The notes below the pieces were generated by a model. It worked only from the letters and a program-made list of their open reading frames with translations, did not search any database and was not told the origin of the DNA. From Fulvia fulva (lineage: Eukaryota > Ascomycota > Dothideomycetes > Mycosphaerellales > Mycosphaerellaceae), in assembly GCF_020509005.1 (NCBI RefSeq), contig NC_063020.1, positions 2,976,001-3,040,000 on the forward strand: a stretch of DNA of 64,000 nt. The letters run 5' to 3'. Positions 43,680-53,087 of the stretch are shown here, piece by piece. The position numbers and the translations under genes are program-made. Numbering within the stretch: position 1 is the stretch's first letter; every line of letters starts with the position of its first letter.

Positions 43680-45581
43680 TTACTTGCTTCTTGCCAGCGT
43701 CCACATATTCTCCATCTTTGTCTTTGTCAATACGTCCCTCGCCTCACCGTCAGTCTCGCAGGCTCGGCTTCCCCATTTCTTGAAGTGTCTTGTGGGCTCA
43801 TCTCCTTCCCAGACCAATACGCATCTGTTCTCGCTAAGGTCTTTCAGGTTGCCGTTCTCGTCGAGAGGAGCGCACCATTCAGCAGCTTTGCTTCCAGTAC
43901 CCCTGCTACCCGACGTGCTGTATACACTGCTGGAGGTAGTGGTCGCGTTGCTGCCATCTGTTGTGCCAGTGAATGTCGTAGGATTCGAGTCTCCAACCGG
44001 CATCGTGTTCTCAGTCCACTTTATCCTGTTCAGAAGCAGTTTCTTGAAGTGCTTGATACTGTGCGATCCACCTTCGACGATGATGAGGTTCATGGTCGGA
44101 TTGAGGATCACGATACCAGTAAGCGCATCCTGCTTCGCGTTGACATCAACTTGGTATCTATGCTTGCCTGAGCTGAGATCGTCAACACGGAAGACTGCAA
44201 CCTTGACACCCTTGGCAGCATCTCCTTCCTGTTGCTTCTTCAGCTTCTCTGCTCTTTGCTCGGCTGTCAAAGCTCTCTCGGCGTTGGCTTTATCGTGATC
44301 AGAGGCACGCTGTGCGATTTCGCGGTTCACACGTGCCTCGACGGCAGTAGGATCTTTCACGGCTTGTTCACCAAGCACGCGCATCATGTTCGACTTCTTC
44401 ACCTTGGGCGGAGGAGGCTCGATCAGTCCCAGACGGATCTTCGCCTGTTCTTCCTTCATGTCTGCCATACGGCGTTGTCTTCGCAGCTTCTTCTGCTCTT
44501 TCTCTGTAAGCATGAGCGGCTTGGGTGCTGGGACGAATCGATCTTGTGGCGCTTGTAGCAATACTGGTCGTTGGACGAGGTTCGTGATGATGGAATCAGT
44601 GGTCTCAATTTTATTGCGGCCCTCCTTGTCCCAATCATCGTACGTACTCTGCCCTTCCGGTAACAGTCCCTCGTCCCACCACTCCACATCGGGCGGTGCC
44701 GGTACTAAGAACGATTTGTCTGATGCCTCTTCAATCTCCTGCTTCTTGCTCTCAGCAGCTATGCGTCGCTTCATCTCTTCCAGCTTCGCCTGCTGCCGCA
44801 ATGCATTCGCCTGAGCCATGTACTTGCCCTTCTCAGCGAACACCAGCTGCTTGCTCTTCCTCTCAGCATATCGACGCGCGGAGGGAGCAAAGGCCGAGTC
44901 CTGATCATCTCGTGGTATCTGGTCGTCGGCTGCGAGGTATGGGTTGATCTTGGGTTTCTCCGGCTGCTGGTTTCCCTTAGTTGTGCTGAACTTCGGTCCC
45001 TGCTGGCCTGCCTGGCTCTTGTCCCTGCCCGCATCTCCCATCAACGACGGGTGCAGACCAATGCCCAGGCCACCTCTCGCGCCTCGTCCATCGACTCTCG
45101 GCGGTGGAGTGGGAAGGGCAGATTTCTGTTGGCTGTTCTGCTTTGCTATCTCAGCAGCCCTCGCTCTTGCCTCCGCCCTCCAGTCCGGCTCCTGTCTAGT
45201 AGGTGGCGGCGGTGGTGCAGCAGCTCCGTTCGCAGGTGATGCGCCAGTCCCGTTCTTCGCTGCCATGCGGGCCTTGATCTCTGCAATCTTGCGCTGAGCC
45301 TCTGCCCTTTTCGCTGCTGCATCGTCGCCATTTGCCGAAGCTGAACTCTGTGACGCTTGTGCAGGAGGTGGTGCTGGGGGTGCAGGTGGCGGTGTTACTC
45401 CTCCAGCGCTCGCCTTACTGGCAGCCATCTTGGCCTTTATGGCGGCCATCCTCGCCGCCGTTTCCTGCTTCTTCCTCTCCAGGTCATGTTGTGCAGCCGG
45501 TCGTGGTGATCCATCCTCTGCGCGTTGTCTCTTCAGATCGCTGCCCTCCCCATTTGTGTCGTATGGCCGTTTGCCCGTCAT
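43680..45581 (-). CDS. PRP3: U4/U6 snRNP protein PRP3
   Basis: 633 residues from ATG 45581 (MTGKRPYDTNGEGSDLKRQR); an alternative in-frame ATG at 45668 would add 29 residues. The N-terminus has two Ala/Lys-rich repeats (ARMAAIKAKMAASKAS and KRAEAQRKIAEIKARMAAKN) with Pro-rich spacers. The PRP3 domain follows (NPYLAADDQIPRDDQDSAFA onward, WDEGLLPEGQSTYDDWDKEG, LTEKEQKKLRRQRRMADMKE). A C-terminal DUF1115 domain (MNLIIVEGGSHSIKHFKKLL, CVLVWEGDEPTRHFKKWGSR) completes it. PRP3 holds the U4/U6 duplex in the tri-snRNP in the nucleus. No introns. Divergent from RPA190. Confidence 0.95.
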   Translation of the reverse strand: MTGKRPYDTNGEGSDLKRQRAEDGSPRPAAQHDLERKKQETAARMAAIKAKMAASKASAGGVTPPPAPPAPPPAQASQSSASANGDDAAAKRAEAQRKIAEIKARMAAKNGTGASPANGAAAPPPPPTRQEPDWRAEARARAAEIAKQNSQQKSALPTPPPRVDGRGARGGLGIGLHPSLMGDAGRDKSQAGQQGPKFSTTKGNQQPEKPKINPYLAADDQIPRDDQDSAFAPSARRYAERKSKQLVFAEKGKYMAQANALRQQAKLEEMKRRIAAESKKQEIEEASDKSFLVPAPPDVEWWDEGLLPEGQSTYDDWDKEGRNKIETTDSIITNLVQRPVLLQAPQDRFVPAPKPLMLTEKEQKKLRRQRRMADMKEEQAKIRLGLIEPPPPKVKKSNMMRVLGEQAVKDPTAVEARVNREIAQRASDHDKANAERALTAEQRAEKLKKQQEGDAAKGVKVAVFRVDDLSSGKHRYQVDVNAKQDALTGIVILNPTMNLIIVEGGSHSIKHFKKLLLNRIKWTENTMPVGDSNPTTFTGTTDGSNATTTSSSVYSTSGSRGTGSKAAEWCAPLDENGNLKDLSENRCVLVWEGDEPTRHFKKWGSRACETDGEARDVLTKTKMENMWTLARSK

Positions 45582-45809
45582 GTTGTCGCTGACCAGACGA
45601 TGTGGCAGAGGCTTATCGTGCATTCGCGGCTGTCTCCCACTTCTTTCGTCTGCAGACGGGATTGTCATGAGTCGCAAGGTTCTCGCGTGTCCCCGCTACC
45701 GCAACTCTATCTGCAGGCAGTTCGCGCTAGCGGAAGAAGCTCCAAAAAATCTCTCGAGATACCGGCAGCGAGAAACAACATCTCGCCTTCTTGACTGGAA
45801 GCAGCAGAG
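45582..45809. promoter_or_regulatory. Short bidirectional PRP3 / RPA190 promoter
   Basis: Only 228 bp (141 bp if PRP3 starts at 45668) separates the start codons of two core RNA-metabolism genes. No specific factor site is recognised. Confidence 0.5.
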
Positions 45810-48800
45810 ATGAACATCTCACAGCCCGTCTCCTCACAGCTGCAGGGCGTCAGCTTTGGCTGCTTGTCGAAAAAGGACATAAGCGCCCTGTCAGCGAAAC
45901 GAATAACGAATGCGACAACCTTCGACACTCTACTAAACCCTGTGCCTGGAGGTCTATACACGTCAGAACTAGGACAGTTTGGCGACAATCCATGTGGGAC
46001 ATGTGGCCTCAAGAATCCGCAATGTCCAGGTCACCCGGGTCATATCGAACTACCAGTGCCATGCTATCACCCAACATTCATGGAGCAGGTCTTGCGACTA
46101 CTCCGGGCAGCATGCATATATTGTGGCAAGTTGAAACTGAAGAGAGTCTTGGTCGCGAGATACATATGTAAACTAAGGCTTGTGAGGTATGGCCTGCTGA
46201 AAGAGCTGACTGAGCTTGACGAGGTCGAGTACAGAAGTGTTAAGGGACAGCAGACTGCAGCATCTGGATCCGAGGACGACGATGACGACGAGGGAGATGC
46301 CGATGTCAAGGCGATCACACAGCAGTTCGAGCAGTTCACGAAAGACTCCATTCGGCGGGCGAAGAAGGCAGGTACCCTTGGTGAGGCCAAGACGGAGGTC
46401 ATCAAGAATGCGAGGACAGCCATCACTCGACAGTTCATGGCAGATATCGTGAAGGGGAAGAAGTGCGGGAACTGTGGTGGCATCAATCACACCTATCGAA
46501 AGGACCGATTCGTCAAGATCTTCAGGAAGAAGCTTTCGGAGAAGGACCATGTCGCAATGGTGCAGCAAGGAAAGAAGGCGAAGGATCCTGTTGTCGAGAT
46601 GCAGAAGCTCAAGCGGGCAGAAAGAAGCCGGAAGAGGAAGCGCGACATGGATGAGGGTGTAGCAGACATGGACATCAGCTCAGAAGAGGAAGGCGATGAT
46701 GTGGACATGGACGAAAGCTCCGAAGGTGAACCTGAGATTGCTGGAGGAAACCTGGTTGATGAGGCTTCAGAAGAGCGTTCTTCAAGCACAAAGACATCGA
46801 GCAAATCAGACCAGGACTACATCAACCCAAGCCAAGTGAAGGCGCATCTGGAACAGCTCTTCGATCGTGATGCCGAAATAATGAACTTGGTCTATGGAGT
46901 CGACCTGAAGAAGAGCACTGAACGATTATCCGCCGACATGTTCTTCCTGGAGAGCGTGATTGTCCCACCGAATCGTTATCGACCCGAAGCGAAGACCAGC
47001 AGCACCGAGATCTCTGAGGCGCAAGAGAACGGGCTGTACAAAGATATCATCACCACGAGCGAATCGATAACAGCGATACAGCGAGAATTGACCACAAAGG
47101 AGCCACAGACCGTGTCGAGATATCGCGCGAGAACATATGCTGATCTTGAAAACGCATGGCTGCAGCTGCAAGAGAATGTCAACGTTGTGATAGATCGAAA
47201 TCTGTCGCCCTTGCAGGGACGAGCTGGAGCTCGAAACGCTGATGGTGTGAAGCAAAAGCTGGAGAAGAAAGAGGGCATGTTCAGAAAGTACATGATGGGC
47301 AAGCGTGTGAACTTTGCTGCGCGTACAGTCATTTCACCCGATCCGAACATTGAAACGAACGAGATTGGTGTCCCGCCTGTCTTTGCTGTCAAGCTTACCT
47401 ACCCGGAGCCGGTGAATCAGCACAACTATGAGGATATGCAGCAAGCTGTCAAGAACGGACCTCATGTTTGGCCTGGTGCAGTCGCGATCGAAAGCGAGAC
47501 TGGAGCTGTGCTGAATCTTGCGAACAAGACGGCGGACGAGCGGCTAGCCTTGGCCAACTCGTTACTTGCGCCGTCTGTTGGCAGCAATGTGCACGGAGCG
47601 AGACCAAAGAAGGTGCATCGACATCTGAACAACGGCGACATAGTCATCATGAACAGACAGCCGACACTGCATAAGCCGAGTATGATGTGTCACAAAGCAC
47701 GAGTACTACCTGGGGAAAAGACGCTTCGTATGCACTATGCCAACTGCAACACGTACAACGCCGATTTCGATGGTGACGAGATGAACATGCACTTTCCACA
47801 AAACGAGCTGGCGCGAGCAGAGGCCCTCCTTATCGCGGACACCGACCATCAATACCTTTCTGGAACTGCTGGAAACCCTCTGCGAGGTCTCATTCAAGAT
47901 CACATCTCGATGTGTGTCTGGCTGACGAATCGAGACTTGTTCTTCGAGCGAGGTGAGTACATGAATTTGCTCTACTCAGCTCTACGCCCCGAGGACCGCC
48001 ATACCGAAAGCAATCGGTTGGAGACTGTGCCGCCCGCGATAATCAAGCCGAAGCCCTTGTGGACTGGCAAGCAAGTCATCAGTACCGTACTCAAGAATCT
48101 GCAACCAGCGGGAACTGCTGGTTTGAACATGACTGGCAAGAGTACCACTGCCGCTACGATGTGGGGTGAGCATGGCAAAGAAGAAGGTGTGGTCATCTTC
48201 AAAGACGGTGAGCTTATGCAAGGTATTCTTGACAAGAAGCAGATCGGTCCAGCAGCTGGCGGTCTTGTCAATGCCGTGTATGAAGCATATGGCTACCGCG
48301 CTGCTGGAAGGCTGTTGAGTATCCTGGGCCGACTGTTGACAAAGCTTTTGCACATGCGTGCCTTCTCTTGCGGTGTGGAAGACTTGATCTTCACACGAAA
48401 GGGAGAAGAAGACAGACGAGCTGCCCTAGCTGGTGCGGATTCAGTTGGTCTGAAGGTAGCTGCAAAGTATGTCTCGCTGGAGGACCAAAAGCCCAAGAGC
48501 GACGACAGAGAGCTACGAAAACGACTGGAAGATGTGCTTCGTGATGATGACAAGATGCAGGGCCTGGATTCGCTCATGAACAACAGCACAAGGGACCTCA
48601 GTGGTGACGTCTCAAATCGCTGCATGCCAGCAGGTCTGACGAAGCCCTTCCCGAAGAACCAAATGCAGACCATGACTACCTCCGGTGCAAAGGGTTCCAA
48701 GGTCAACGTCAATTTGATCTCATGTAACCTTGGTCAACAAGTCTTGGAAGGTCGCAGAGTACCTGTGATGGTCAGCGGTAAGACATTACCTTGCTTCAAA

Positions 48801-50957
48801 CCATTCGAATCGAGCGTTCGAGCTGGTGGCTACATCGTGGATCGCTTCTTGACTGGCATTCGACCCCAAGAATACTTCTTCCACGCTATGGCTGGTCGTG
48901 AAGGTCTTATCGATACCGCTGTCAAGACATCTCGTTCCGGATACCTGCAGAGATGTCTGATCAAGGGTATGGAAGGTCTTCGGGCGGAGCACGATTCATC
49001 TGTTCGCCACACTGAAGACGGAAGTGTCATCCAGTTCTTGTACGGTGAAGACGGTCTGGATATCGGTAAGGCGAAGTACCTCTCGGACTTCAAGTTCACT
49101 GCCGAGAACTACCTGTCCCTCTTCCACACATACCAGATGGACGAGTCGAAACAGTTGCTAGATGACGAAGTCAAGGACCATGCGAAAGCCGCCGAGAAAA
49201 AGTTCAGGAAGACTGGTGATCTAGGTTCAAGTGAGCCGGCTTTGTCACTATACCCTCCAGGTGTGCACGGCGGCAGTATCTCGGAGAGGGTCCTTGCAGA
49301 CGCGCGAGAGTGGCTCGACAAGGACCAAGAACGCCTGATCAAAGACAAGAAGAAGAACCCCAATGGCATCGTCAGCAAGAAGAACTTCAACAACATCTTG
49401 GACATGAGATACTTGAAGTCTGTCGTTGAACCAGGTGAAGCAGTTGGCGTTGTCGCTGGTCAATCTGTCGGAGAACCGTCGACACAGATGACGCTGAACA
49501 CTTTCCACTTGGCTGGTCACGCTGCGAAGAACGTTACACTTGGTATTCCGCGACTGCGAGAAATCGTCATGACGGCAGCTGCCAACATTTCGACACCTGC
49601 CATGACTCTCGTGATGAACCCTGGCATCTCTGTTGATGATGCGAAGAAGTTTGCCAAGGGTATCAGCAAGCTGAAGCTGTCCGAGATTGTTGACAATGTC
49701 TCGGTGACGGAGTCGGTAGGCAAGGGTGTTGGATACGGGGAGGCGAGGAAGTACGACGTTAAGCTCGACTTCTTCCCAAGCGATGAGTACCAGAAAGAGT
49801 ACGCGATCACGATACAAGACGTTGTCGCGACCATCGAGCACAGACTGCTGCCAAGACTGCAAGCTGCGACGAGAAAGGAGCTAAAGAAGCGAGGTGCCCA
49901 AAAGTCTCTGAAGACAGCTGCTGGCGATGATGCGCTACCTGAGATCGGCCAGTCAGCAGGCAGAGTAGAGGAAGAGCGAGCTCGACCAGAAGGTGGACGT
50001 GAAGGCGGTGAAGACGACTCAGATGGCGAGGGCGACGATGATGCGACGCGCGACAAGTCGAAGAGCAACAAGCAACAAGCGGGCTACGATGCCTACGAAG
50101 ACGACGAAGAACAGAACATCAGACAACGCCAGGTAACTCCCGAGCCTATCGACGGCGAGGAAGACGAGACATACGGCGGCTCACCACGGTCGTCCGTCGA
50201 GCCCGAGGAAGATGGCCCCGGCGCACGCTCCGAAGCAAAAGACCGCGCAGCCCGCATCAGAGGCAACGACAAGACCCACGACATCGTGGCCTTCAACTTC
50301 GACGACAAAAAAGGCGCAACCTGTTCCTTCACCATGGAGTACGACTCCGCCTCCGCCAAGATCCTCATGCTCAACATCGTCGAAACCGCGCTCCACCAAG
50401 CCCTCATCCAATCCGTCCCCGGCATGGCCCTCTGCATGCTCGACGAAGAAGGCACCAAAGAAGCCGACGGCAAACCCATCCTCGCCGCCTCAGGGACCAA
50501 CATCACAGCCATGTGGGACTACCAACACATTGTCCACCCACACCACATCTACACCAACTCCATTCACGAGATCCTGATCCACTACGGCGTCGAAGCGGCG
50601 CGCAACGCGATCGTTAAAGAGATCTCGGGGGTGTTTGGTGGTCACGGTATTTCTGTTGATACGAGGCATTTGACGCTCATTGCGGATTATATGACGAGGG
50701 ATGGAGCGTATCAGGCTTTTTCACGAATGGGATACCGTAACAACCCAAGTCCGTTCATGAAGATGAGTTTCGAGACTACACTGAATTTCCTGAGGGATGC
50801 GGTGTTGGAGGGCGACTTTGATGATCTTGAGGGGCCTAGCGCGAGGATTGTGGCGGGACGAGTTGGGAAGATGGGAACCGGTGGATTTGATGTGCTTATG
50901 CCGTTGGCGGAGAGCCAGGAAGTTGAGGAAGATGAGGATGTTGAGATGGAGGACTAG
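45810..50957 (+). CDS. RPA190: DNA-directed RNA polymerase I largest subunit
   Basis: A single 5.1-kb exon encodes 1715 residues from ATG 45810. The clamp zinc site CGTCGLKNPQCPGHPGH lies near residue 60. An acidic insert (SEDDDDDEGDADV) and a second CGNCGG site follow. RPB1-like domain blocks include MMGKRVNFAARTVISPDPNI and the active-site loop NADFDGDEMNMHFPQNELAR near residue 650, whose Asp residues hold magnesium. Later blocks include the bridge/trigger region GREGLIDTAVKTSRSGYLQR and GQSVGEPSTQMTLNTFHLAG. A long acidic insert (about 1390-1460) is typical of Pol I. The enzyme transcribes rDNA in the nucleolus. The frame is intact throughout, which is useful as a sequence-quality control. 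Confidence 0.98.
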   Translation: MNISQPVSSQLQGVSFGCLSKKDISALSAKRITNATTFDTLLNPVPGGLYTSELGQFGDNPCGTCGLKNPQCPGHPGHIELPVPCYHPTFMEQVLRLLRAACIYCGKLKLKRVLVARYICKLRLVRYGLLKELTELDEVEYRSVKGQQTAASGSEDDDDDEGDADVKAITQQFEQFTKDSIRRAKKAGTLGEAKTEVIKNARTAITRQFMADIVKGKKCGNCGGINHTYRKDRFVKIFRKKLSEKDHVAMVQQGKKAKDPVVEMQKLKRAERSRKRKRDMDEGVADMDISSEEEGDDVDMDESSEGEPEIAGGNLVDEASEERSSSTKTSSKSDQDYINPSQVKAHLEQLFDRDAEIMNLVYGVDLKKSTERLSADMFFLESVIVPPNRYRPEAKTSSTEISEAQENGLYKDIITTSESITAIQRELTTKEPQTVSRYRARTYADLENAWLQLQENVNVVIDRNLSPLQGRAGARNADGVKQKLEKKEGMFRKYMMGKRVNFAARTVISPDPNIETNEIGVPPVFAVKLTYPEPVNQHNYEDMQQAVKNGPHVWPGAVAIESETGAVLNLANKTADERLALANSLLAPSVGSNVHGARPKKVHRHLNNGDIVIMNRQPTLHKPSMMCHKARVLPGEKTLRMHYANCNTYNADFDGDEMNMHFPQNELARAEALLIADTDHQYLSGTAGNPLRGLIQDHISMCVWLTNRDLFFERGEYMNLLYSALRPEDRHTESNRLETVPPAIIKPKPLWTGKQVISTVLKNLQPAGTAGLNMTGKSTTAATMWGEHGKEEGVVIFKDGELMQGILDKKQIGPAAGGLVNAVYEAYGYRAAGRLLSILGRLLTKLLHMRAFSCGVEDLIFTRKGEEDRRAALAGADSVGLKVAAKYVSLEDQKPKSDDRELRKRLEDVLRDDDKMQGLDSLMNNSTRDLSGDVSNRCMPAGLTKPFPKNQMQTMTTSGAKGSKVNVNLISCNLGQQVLEGRRVPVMVSGKTLPCFKPFESSVRAGGYIVDRFLTGIRPQEYFFHAMAGREGLIDTAVKTSRSGYLQRCLIKGMEGLRAEHDSSVRHTEDGSVIQFLYGEDGLDIGKAKYLSDFKFTAENYLSLFHTYQMDESKQLLDDEVKDHAKAAEKKFRKTGDLGSSEPALSLYPPGVHGGSISERVLADAREWLDKDQERLIKDKKKNPNGIVSKKNFNNILDMRYLKSVVEPGEAVGVVAGQSVGEPSTQMTLNTFHLAGHAAKNVTLGIPRLREIVMTAAANISTPAMTLVMNPGISVDDAKKFAKGISKLKLSEIVDNVSVTESVGKGVGYGEARKYDVKLDFFPSDEYQKEYAITIQDVVATIEHRLLPRLQAATRKELKKRGAQKSLKTAAGDDALPEIGQSAGRVEEERARPEGGREGGEDDSDGEGDDDATRDKSKSNKQQAGYDAYEDDEEQNIRQRQVTPEPIDGEEDETYGGSPRSSVEPEEDGPGARSEAKDRAARIRGNDKTHDIVAFNFDDKKGATCSFTMEYDSASAKILMLNIVETALHQALIQSVPGMALCMLDEEGTKEADGKPILAASGTNITAMWDYQHIVHPHHIYTNSIHEILIHYGVEAARNAIVKEISGVFGGHGISVDTRHLTLIADYMTRDGAYQAFSRMGYRNNPSPFMKMSFETTLNFLRDAVLEGDFDDLEGPSARIVAGRVGKMGTGGFDVLMPLAESQEVEEDEDVEMED

Positions 50958-51473
50958 GGACGTTGGTGAGGGTACTGGCGCTGTAATGTGTTTCAATTGG
51001 TGTACAGTGTTCGGAGAAATGGCGTTTGCCCAAAAGTCGGGGGACGATGTCTATGTGGAAGCTGTGCAATATCATGATATCCTGTCAAATTCCTTCCCTC
51101 ATGTGGCAAACCGAGTCCATTGTCGGATCGCCGTAGTGACGCTGAGCTCACACAGCCAGGTCTACACCCGCAAGCACAAGCAACAACGCAGCCTCCTTGG
51201 CATCGTGTTTCGTCAACGACCCTCAAAAGACCCGCAAACACGATCGACATACCACTTGGCGGTTCTCTCTGGCCTATGCAAGCTGTGATCATGTGAATCA
51301 TCGAGAACCGCCTGGCTTCTGATTGATCATGCTACAGAATCAGCGTTCTTCATTCACCCAAGCACGAGCAAACACTCCCATCTTTCAGATGCGTTTGCTG
51401 CTAAAAGCACAAAATACCCAGAACGCCACCAGATCCGGCGTCAAACTGCTCAGTACAGTCAATCTTCCCAACG
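50958..51473. other. Downstream of RPA190; holds a degenerate repeat copy
   Basis: About 50980-51090 is similar, mostly by transitions, to 52317-52395 (for example GTCTATGTGGAAGCT against GTCTACGTAGAAGCT). 51345-51400 resembles the leader of the ubiquitin-like gene at 56451. No intact gene is seen. Confidence 0.4.
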
Positions 51474-52014
51474 ATGCCAATCAACATCACAATCCCCATC
51501 AACTGGATCACGCGCAACGAGCTCCGCGACTGCTACCAGCAATTCAAACAATGCACCACCGACGACGAACGCAACGCCATCCTCCAAGACGTCGACTACT
51601 TCTCGAGGACCTACATCATCCCAGCACTCATGGAACAAACTGGGTCCTGATGATTACCGCGTTCCGCCCCCGAAGCTCTTGCCACAGCGTCAACATGGAC
51701 AGTTCTCTGTGCATGTCAGGCCGGACTTGGGGCATGGGGGTAGTGGGACGACGCTTAAGGTGTACGTTAAGAAGACGGATACTGTGCAGCATTTGAGGAG
51801 TCTGGTGAGGATAGAGGCTGGCTTGCCGGGAGAGGCACAGAGGTTGTTTTTTTAAGGGGGTGGAGATGAGGGATGGGAGGGTGATGGGTGATGTGAGTGA
51901 TGGGCTTTTGTGTTGTTGAGTGAGGAAGTGCTAATACGGAGATAGTATGAGCTTCAGGAAGATGGGCATGTGGTGGAGATGAAGAAGAGACCAGGAGATG
52001 CAGCTTCTGCGTAG
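51474..52014 (+). pseudogene. Ubiquitin-like gene, broken paralogue
   Basis: It starts MPINITIPINWITRNELRDC, parallel to MPINITIHTNWLTRRNIRHA at 56451. A slip at TGA 51648-51650 moves the frame, after which the ubiquitin-like part reads LKVYVKKTDTVQHLRSLVRI. A second slip in the seven-T run at 51847-51853 precedes KGVEMRDGRVMGD. A GTGAGT...GATAG intron then sits at the same place as in the paralogue, followed by YELQEDGHVVEMKKRPGDAA and a stop at 52014. Two independent frameshifts make a working product unlikely. Confidence 0.7.
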
Positions 52015-52113
52015 GTAGAGTCAACGAACTGCGCCACCCGAGATTCTACCTGCTTTTGCTTATCCACTTCCGGAGGGACAATTCTTCCCCTTCTTGACTT
52101 CGTCATTCGTATC

Positions 52114-52383
52114 TCATCGTCCCGTGTGCCGCAAAGGGGTCTGCCGTACGCCAAGGGCCCAATGGGTCCTGTTCAAGTTTGTTGAGCACAGTGGGCACCG
52201 CTGAGCACTCGAGAAGGGCCTTTGCCTCCTGGTTGTCCTTGTTCCTTCGTGCATGATCTTGTGATGTCGTCTGTAAGTATGCGTACAATGACCTGCGCTA
52301 CCGGCGCACTTGTGGCAGTGTAATGTGTTTGCAGTTGGCGACCGGCCATCGTCAATGTCTACGTAGAAGCTATTCGATATCAT
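52114..52383 (-). CDS. Possible small Cys/His-rich protein
   Basis: An 89-codon frame from ATG 52383 (MISNSFYVDIDDGRSPTANT) holds LHCHKCAGSAGHC, HTYRRHHKIMH and CPLCSTNLNRTH, suggestive of zinc binding. A related fragment (ILHSFHIDIV) lies in the minus frame at about 51088-51030. No family is assigned; it could equally be a decayed gene. Confidence 0.28.
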   Translation of the reverse strand: MISNSFYVDIDDGRSPTANTLHCHKCAGSAGHCTHTYRRHHKIMHEGTRTTRRQRPFSSAQRCPLCSTNLNRTHWALGVRQTPLRHTGR

Positions 52384-53087
52384 GACATCTTTTGACACTT
52401 TCCATTATCCGCTGGTGTTGTTCGGCGAATGGCCAAGGTCATTCAATATGGGTTCGGGGGCCGAACAGACTGTTGCTTAGTCTCAGTGATCGACCGCGCT
52501 TTTGAAGCATTGATCCAGACTATCGGGGTATACATAGAAGGCAAGGCACACGATAAGGTATCTGCAGTGAGTTCAGCGAACAGCCACAGTGTAAGAACCG
52601 GAGCACACGACCACTTACATCCCATAGCACGCGAACCACTGAACCAGAATCCAGCCCCTGTGACCGCCAACAAGCCGATCAGCCAACATGTCAGCATGAT
52701 GATGAGCCAGCGTCGTGAAGGCGCGAACCAACCGCTCTGGCCGAAAGCCGGATGTGAGCTCGCCGGTCTTGGCACCAGGTGACTTGTTCTTTCCTTTCTC
52801 CAAACAAATAATCATTTCTCGCTGCAATGACACGCAACATCCGCGGTTTGCAGGCCCAAACACGGCGCAACAAACACGAGCTGTCAGTATTCGGGACAGG
52901 GGGGAGTTCCGTGCATAATCTGGCACGAGGCAGCGGCGGCCTCTTGCTGCCCACCGTGCAGGTCGTGTTACACCAACTCAGCCGCAGACGAGAGCTCACG
53001 CCAGCATCATGTTGGTGACTAGAATTGCATCATTGAGACAGTCCTTCCGGATGCTGATATCGGTCATATCACACTTGCAAAACCATC
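52384..53087. other. Upstream region of the NACHT gene
   Basis: A minus frame at 52443-52715 contains a membrane-like segment (MLTCWLIGLLAVTGAGFWFS) and remains open across a canonical GTAAGT...GCAG intron, but lacks a good start. It might be an exon of a small membrane protein. Otherwise this is probably promoter of the gene at 53088. Confidence 0.35.

Noticed and set aside
43626..44558. Several plus-strand ORFs over PRP3
   Set aside because: All antisense to the conserved DUF1115 and PRP3 coding region; Ser/Leu-rich mirror translations.
51323..51796. 157-codon plus-strand ORF
   Set aside because: Out of frame with the ubiquitin-like similarity in the same bases; His/Arg-rich shadow.
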